Of a stretch of 64,000 nt of DNA, positions 61,399 to 64,000 are shown one piece after another. This DNA comes from Methylobacterium sp. WSM2598 (GTDB lineage Bacteria; Pseudomonadota; Alphaproteobacteria; Rhizobiales; Beijerinckiaceae), in the NCBI RefSeq assembly GCF_000379105.1, contig NZ_KB900609.1, forward strand, positions 379,781 to 443,780, read 5' to 3'. Each line of letters begins with the position of its first letter. The first letter of the stretch is position 1. A program made the translations under genes and the position numbers. Below the pieces are notes generated by a model that did not search any database, was not told where the DNA came from, and saw only the letters and a list, made by a program, of their open reading frames with translations.

Positions 61399-62229
61399 TC
61401 AGGCCGGAATGACGTCGACGATCTCGTAGGTGTCCGGATCGATGATCACGATCTCGTCGTTGACCAGCACGTAGCGGAAGCCCCGATAGGCCGGCACCAG
61501 CGAGATGATGGCCGGCGGCAGCGCGTGCAGGGTGACCGAGCGCGGCACCGCCGTGCCCACCGACAGCGAGAAGTGGACATCCCGCAGCGGCCGCACGCCG
61601 GAATTCACGATGGTCTGGCGGAACTCGGTGCGCTGATGGGTGTCGAGCCGGGACGCCGCCCCGCGCGCCTCGCCGATGGCCCCGGTGCGCTCGCCGCGCC
61701 CCGCACCGTGCTCGGTGCCGCGCTCGCCGCGCTCCGCCGCGCGCTCACCCTTCTCGCCCCGCTCACCCTTGTCGCCGCCGCGCTCGGCCCCGCGGGTCGT
61801 GTCGCGCTCGCCGCGCTCGCCGGCCCGCTCGCCGGCGCGCTGCGTGCCCGCCTCCCCGGCGCCGCCGGTTCGGCCCGATCCCTCCGCCGCGCGGCCGCCC
61901 GGCTGACCCGCCGTGCCGCGCTCGCCGCCGGCCGTGGCACCGCCGCGCTCGCCGCCGGCCCCCTGGGCCGCGGCACCGCCGCCGGCTCCGCCGGGTCCCC
62001 CGGCCGCACCGCGCGCGCCGCCCGCACCGGCCCCGCCGCCCGGGCCGCCTGCCCCGCCGACACCGCCGCCCGCGCCTCCGCCGCTCGCACCGCCGCCCGC
62101 CCCGACGCCGGCCCCGCCACCCGCGCCGCCGGCCCCGCCTCCGCCGCCAGCGCCGCCCTGCGCGTAGGCGGTTGCGGCACCGAGGACCAGGATGCTGGCG
62201 GTCAGCGTTCCACGAACGAGCTTGTTCAT
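61399..62229 (-). CDS. DUF1236-type exported protein with long Gly/Ala-rich domain
   Basis: A 276-residue protein: signal peptide ('RGTLTASILVLGAATAYAQG'), then about 90 residues of almost only Gly and Ala (about 22 to 110), a charged Glu/Arg/Gly region with repeated 'GERGE' and 'AERGE' motifs (about 110 to 185), and a C-terminal ordered domain (about 190 to 276) ending 'YRGFRYVLVNDEIVIIDPDT' plus 'YEIVDVIPA', which is the DUF1236 signature. Function unknown; exported and possibly surface-associated. Start ATG 62229. Confidence 0.82.
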   Translation of the reverse strand: MNKLVRGTLTASILVLGAATAYAQGGAGGGGGAGGAGGGAGVGAGGGASGGGAGGGVGGAGGPGGGAGAGGARGAAGGPGGAGGGAAAQGAGGERGGATAGGERGTAGQPGGRAAEGSGRTGGAGEAGTQRAGERAGERGERDTTRGAERGGDKGERGEKGERAAERGERGTEHGAGRGERTGAIGEARGAASRLDTHQRTEFRQTIVNSGVRPLRDVHFSLSVGTAVPRSVTLHALPPAIISLVPAYRGFRYVLVNDEIVIIDPDTYEIVDVIPA

Positions 62230-62466
62230 CGCGTGTCCTCCTGTGCGGGGCCCTGCCCGGGGGCGGGCCGCTCGCAAGTCAGCCCGCAACCGCAGGAGGA
62301 TCGAAAAGGTTCCCGGCCGCGCGGTCGCCGCCGCGGCGCGCGGGCCGCGGAAGCCCGACAGGGTGGCGCCGGCCGAGCCCGGGACATCTCGAACGTGCGA
62401 TACACGCCAACGACGTCACGAAGGTTCGGGAACCGAACCAGCTGTCATGGGAGATGGCCGCCGGGA

Positions 62467-63312
62467 TCAGCGGCCACCCGGCTCGTCGAGGCGCCACGCG
62501 GTGACCTCCGCCATCGCCGTGCCGAAGGTCGTGCCCACCGCGATGCGCACGGGGGCGAGGACGCGGCTGGACCCGACCGGGGCGAGCCAGACGCGCAGGT
62601 CGCGATTCTCCTGCATGGCGCGCACGACCCAGCGCTTCGGCCGATGGCCCGAGAGCGGCACGTAGCGGGCCCGGCAGAGCACGGCAGGGCCCGCGTAGCC
62701 GGGGCCGTCGAAGGTCATCGCCTGCCCCTCGCCGAGGGGCACGTCGAAGCGCGCCGTGCCGTCATGGACCGGCAATGTCCGGTCGCAATCGCGCGCGGTC
62801 GGGGCGCCGGGCGGGCTCAGCTGCGGACCGATCAGGGCCGAGAGCGGGTCGACGACGTCGCGGTCGTCGCCGGGCCGCGCCGGCACACGGTCGGGTTTCG
62901 CCCGCGCATCCGGCGTCATGTGCACGGCGACGAGCCGGCCGGCATCCAGACTCATGCGCTCGCTGATCGGCGTGCCGCCGTAATCGGCATCGAGCGCGAA
63001 GGATTGGGGCCGCACCGCCGCCTCGGCGAGGCCGCCCTGGGCGGTGGCGGTGCCCTTGCCGCCCCAGAGCACGCTGGCGAGGCCGCTCAGGGTCGCGTCG
63101 AGGCGCAGGGCGTAGCGCCGCCGGGCCCCGATCTCGGTGCGCAGGGTCGCCGTCCCGACCGGCAGGCCCGCCAGCGTCACCCGGTAGGTGGCTTCCAGGG
63201 TCGCGGCGCGCGGGGCGCCGGGGAGCGCCGGGGCGGCCAGGACGACGAGGCCGGCGAGGACGACGAGGCCGGCGAGGACGACGGGGCGGGCGGGACGCAG
63301 CGGTCGCATCAC
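62467..63312 (-). CDS. DUF3108 exported protein
   Basis: A 281-residue protein with a signal peptide ('VVLAGLVVLAGLVVLAAPAL') and the DUF3108 pattern: 'LEATYRVTLAGLPVGTATLR' at the start of the mature part, 'DVVDPLSALI' in the middle, 'CDRTLPVHDGTARFDVPLGE' and 'RDLRVWLAPVGSSRVLAPVR' towards the end. The fold is a beta-rich envelope protein. Role not established. GTG 63312 (GAGGAG nine bases upstream) and ATG 63309 are adjacent possible starts. The signal peptide is encoded by a short direct repeat (LAGLVV twice). Confidence 0.82.
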   Translation of the reverse strand: MMRPLRPARPVVLAGLVVLAGLVVLAAPALPGAPRAATLEATYRVTLAGLPVGTATLRTEIGARRRYALRLDATLSGLASVLWGGKGTATAQGGLAEAAVRPQSFALDADYGGTPISERMSLDAGRLVAVHMTPDARAKPDRVPARPGDDRDVVDPLSALIGPQLSPPGAPTARDCDRTLPVHDGTARFDVPLGEGQAMTFDGPGYAGPAVLCRARYVPLSGHRPKRWVVRAMQENRDLRVWLAPVGSSRVLAPVRIAVGTTFGTAMAEVTAWRLDEPGGR

Positions 63313-63426
63313 GGGCGGGCACTCCTCGCCGCGGGCTGGCCGGACCGGCCGCGCCGGTCCCCCGCGGCGCTGGTTAGCGCGGCCGCGCTGGACGCCCGAT
63401 GAACGACGGCACCGGCAAGCCGGCGC

Positions 63427-64000
63427 CTACGCGGCGGGGCCTGGCCTGCCAGGCCGCAACCGGCGGGGACTCGGCAGGCGCCACGCGGCGTCGCGCAGCT
63501 GCAGGAAGGGCCGCTCGACGAGCCGATGCGAGAGGGCGCCGAGCGCGAGGCTCAACCCCAGGGCGGTCGCGACCGTGAGCCCGGCGGGAACCCGCCCGCC
63601 CAGCTGCGCCTCGTGCACGCCCAGCGCGTAGATGACGACGAGATGGTACAGGTAAGTGCCGTAGGAGATCCGGCCGAGGGAGCGCAGCGGCGCCGCGGCG
63701 AGCAGGCCGGACAGCCAGGAGGCCGGGCGGCCGACCGCGAGGTGCGCGACGATCCCGTAGCTGAGCAGCGCGCAGCCGACCAGGGTCGGGCACCAGTACC
63801 AGCCGCCGGCCGGGACGTAGCCGAGCCTGCGCCCGAGGAGGCCGAGCCCCATCGTGGCGATCCCGGCCGCGACCGTCGCGAGGCAGGACAGGCCCGAGGC
63901 GGATCGTCCCTCCGCCTCCCGGAACGCGATCCAGGCGCCGAGGGACAGCGAGAGCATCCGCGTCGGCAGCGACTTGTAGATGAGTTCCGCCGAGAGCTCG
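63427..64000 (-). CDS. Acyltransferase 3 family membrane protein (5' end outside window)
   Basis: The frame is open to the last base, so only the C-terminal 190 or so residues are present. 'ELIYKSLPTRM' at the edge and 'LRSLGRISYGTYLYHLVVIY' later are landmarks of the acyltransferase 3 (OafA/NodX-like) family; about five membrane helices are visible. These enzymes add acetyl or other acyl groups to surface sugars, exopolysaccharide or lipids. The N-terminal catalytic His segment lies beyond the window. Confidence 0.88.
   Translation of the reverse strand, partial: ELSAELIYKSLPTRMLSLSLGAWIAFREAEGRSASGLSCLATVAAGIATMGLGLLGRRLGYVPAGGWYWCPTLVGCALLSYGIVAHLAVGRPASWLSGLLAAAPLRSLGRISYGTYLYHLVVIYALGVHEAQLGGRVPAGLTVATALGLSLALGALSHRLVERPFLQLRDAAWRLPSPRRLRPGRPGPAA

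Overview
The window is 64 kb of very GC-rich (about 70% or more by eye), densely coding DNA. It has the gene content of an alphaproteobacterial chromosome, most likely Methylobacterium or a close relative in the Rhizobiales. The evidence is a NadQ-type regulator ahead of nadABC, DUF1236, DUF6894 and DUF3108 proteins, a TonB receptor paired with a DUF2946 protein, and families of palindromic intergenic repeats. Genus is an inference from gene content and composition. No rRNA, tRNA, CRISPR array, prophage or intact insertion sequence was seen.

Layout. 1-6335: a branched-chain-amino-acid-type ABC importer (solute-binding protein cut by the window edge, LivH, and one polypeptide fusing LivM, LivG and LivF), followed by a 3-hydroxyacyl dehydrogenase and a BKACE (DUF849) enzyme, probably one catabolic operon. 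6392-9076: TonB receptor and DUF2946 protein. 9837-15422: soluble PAS-PAS chemotaxis receptor, a seven-unit array of 33-bp palindromic repeats, a secreted hypothetical protein, a LuxR regulator, an IS remnant, OhrR and another secreted hypothetical protein. 15731-19042: galactose oxidation genes (lactonase, dehydrogenase, mutarotase). 19191-21728: hybrid histidine kinase. 21867-26244: five-gene MBOAT/SGNH O-acylation operon. 26480-31222: DUF3237, a membrane-anchored class III PLP enzyme divergent from a phosphatidylserine-decarboxylase-like gene, then dgoA/dgoK, which complete the lower galactonate pathway. 31527-34697: peptide-type solute-binding protein and amidase. 34744-38822: iron permease-like protein, MgtE, CoA-binding protein, crotonase, thioesterase. 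39000-39951: rplM-rpsI with promoter and terminator. 40060-47867: carbonic anhydrase, trypsin-like protease, a crotonase/dehydratase/YbaK operon, PAP2 and 2H-phosphoesterase pair, AlgX-like protein, glutathionyl-hydroquinone reductase. 48050-50800: complete class I P450 system (ferredoxin, reductase, P450). 51103-54117: a DUF3095 protein with nucleotidyl-cyclase-like features upstream of a phospholipase carrying a cyclic-nucleotide-binding domain. 54332-56614: small genes and a COG3146 acyltransferase. 56875-61304: nadQ and nadABC with two operator-like dyads. 61399-64000: DUF1236 protein, DUF3108 protein and a truncated acyltransferase 3.

The strongest candidates for something undescribed are: (i) the DUF3095 plus CNB-patatin gene pair, which looks like a cyclic-nucleotide synthase and its lipase effector; (ii) a family of four structured, peptide-encoding intergenic repeats, two of which start at or just after a stop codon and lie in frame ahead of the next gene; and (iii) the array of seven near-perfect 24-bp palindromes behind the chemotaxis receptor. 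Several short tandem repeats (12 to 20 bp units) also lie in or beside genes.

Most long overlapping reading frames on the opposite strand are GC-driven shadows and are not listed. Start codons were chosen from ribosome binding sites and family length. Functions come from motif recognition without a database search.
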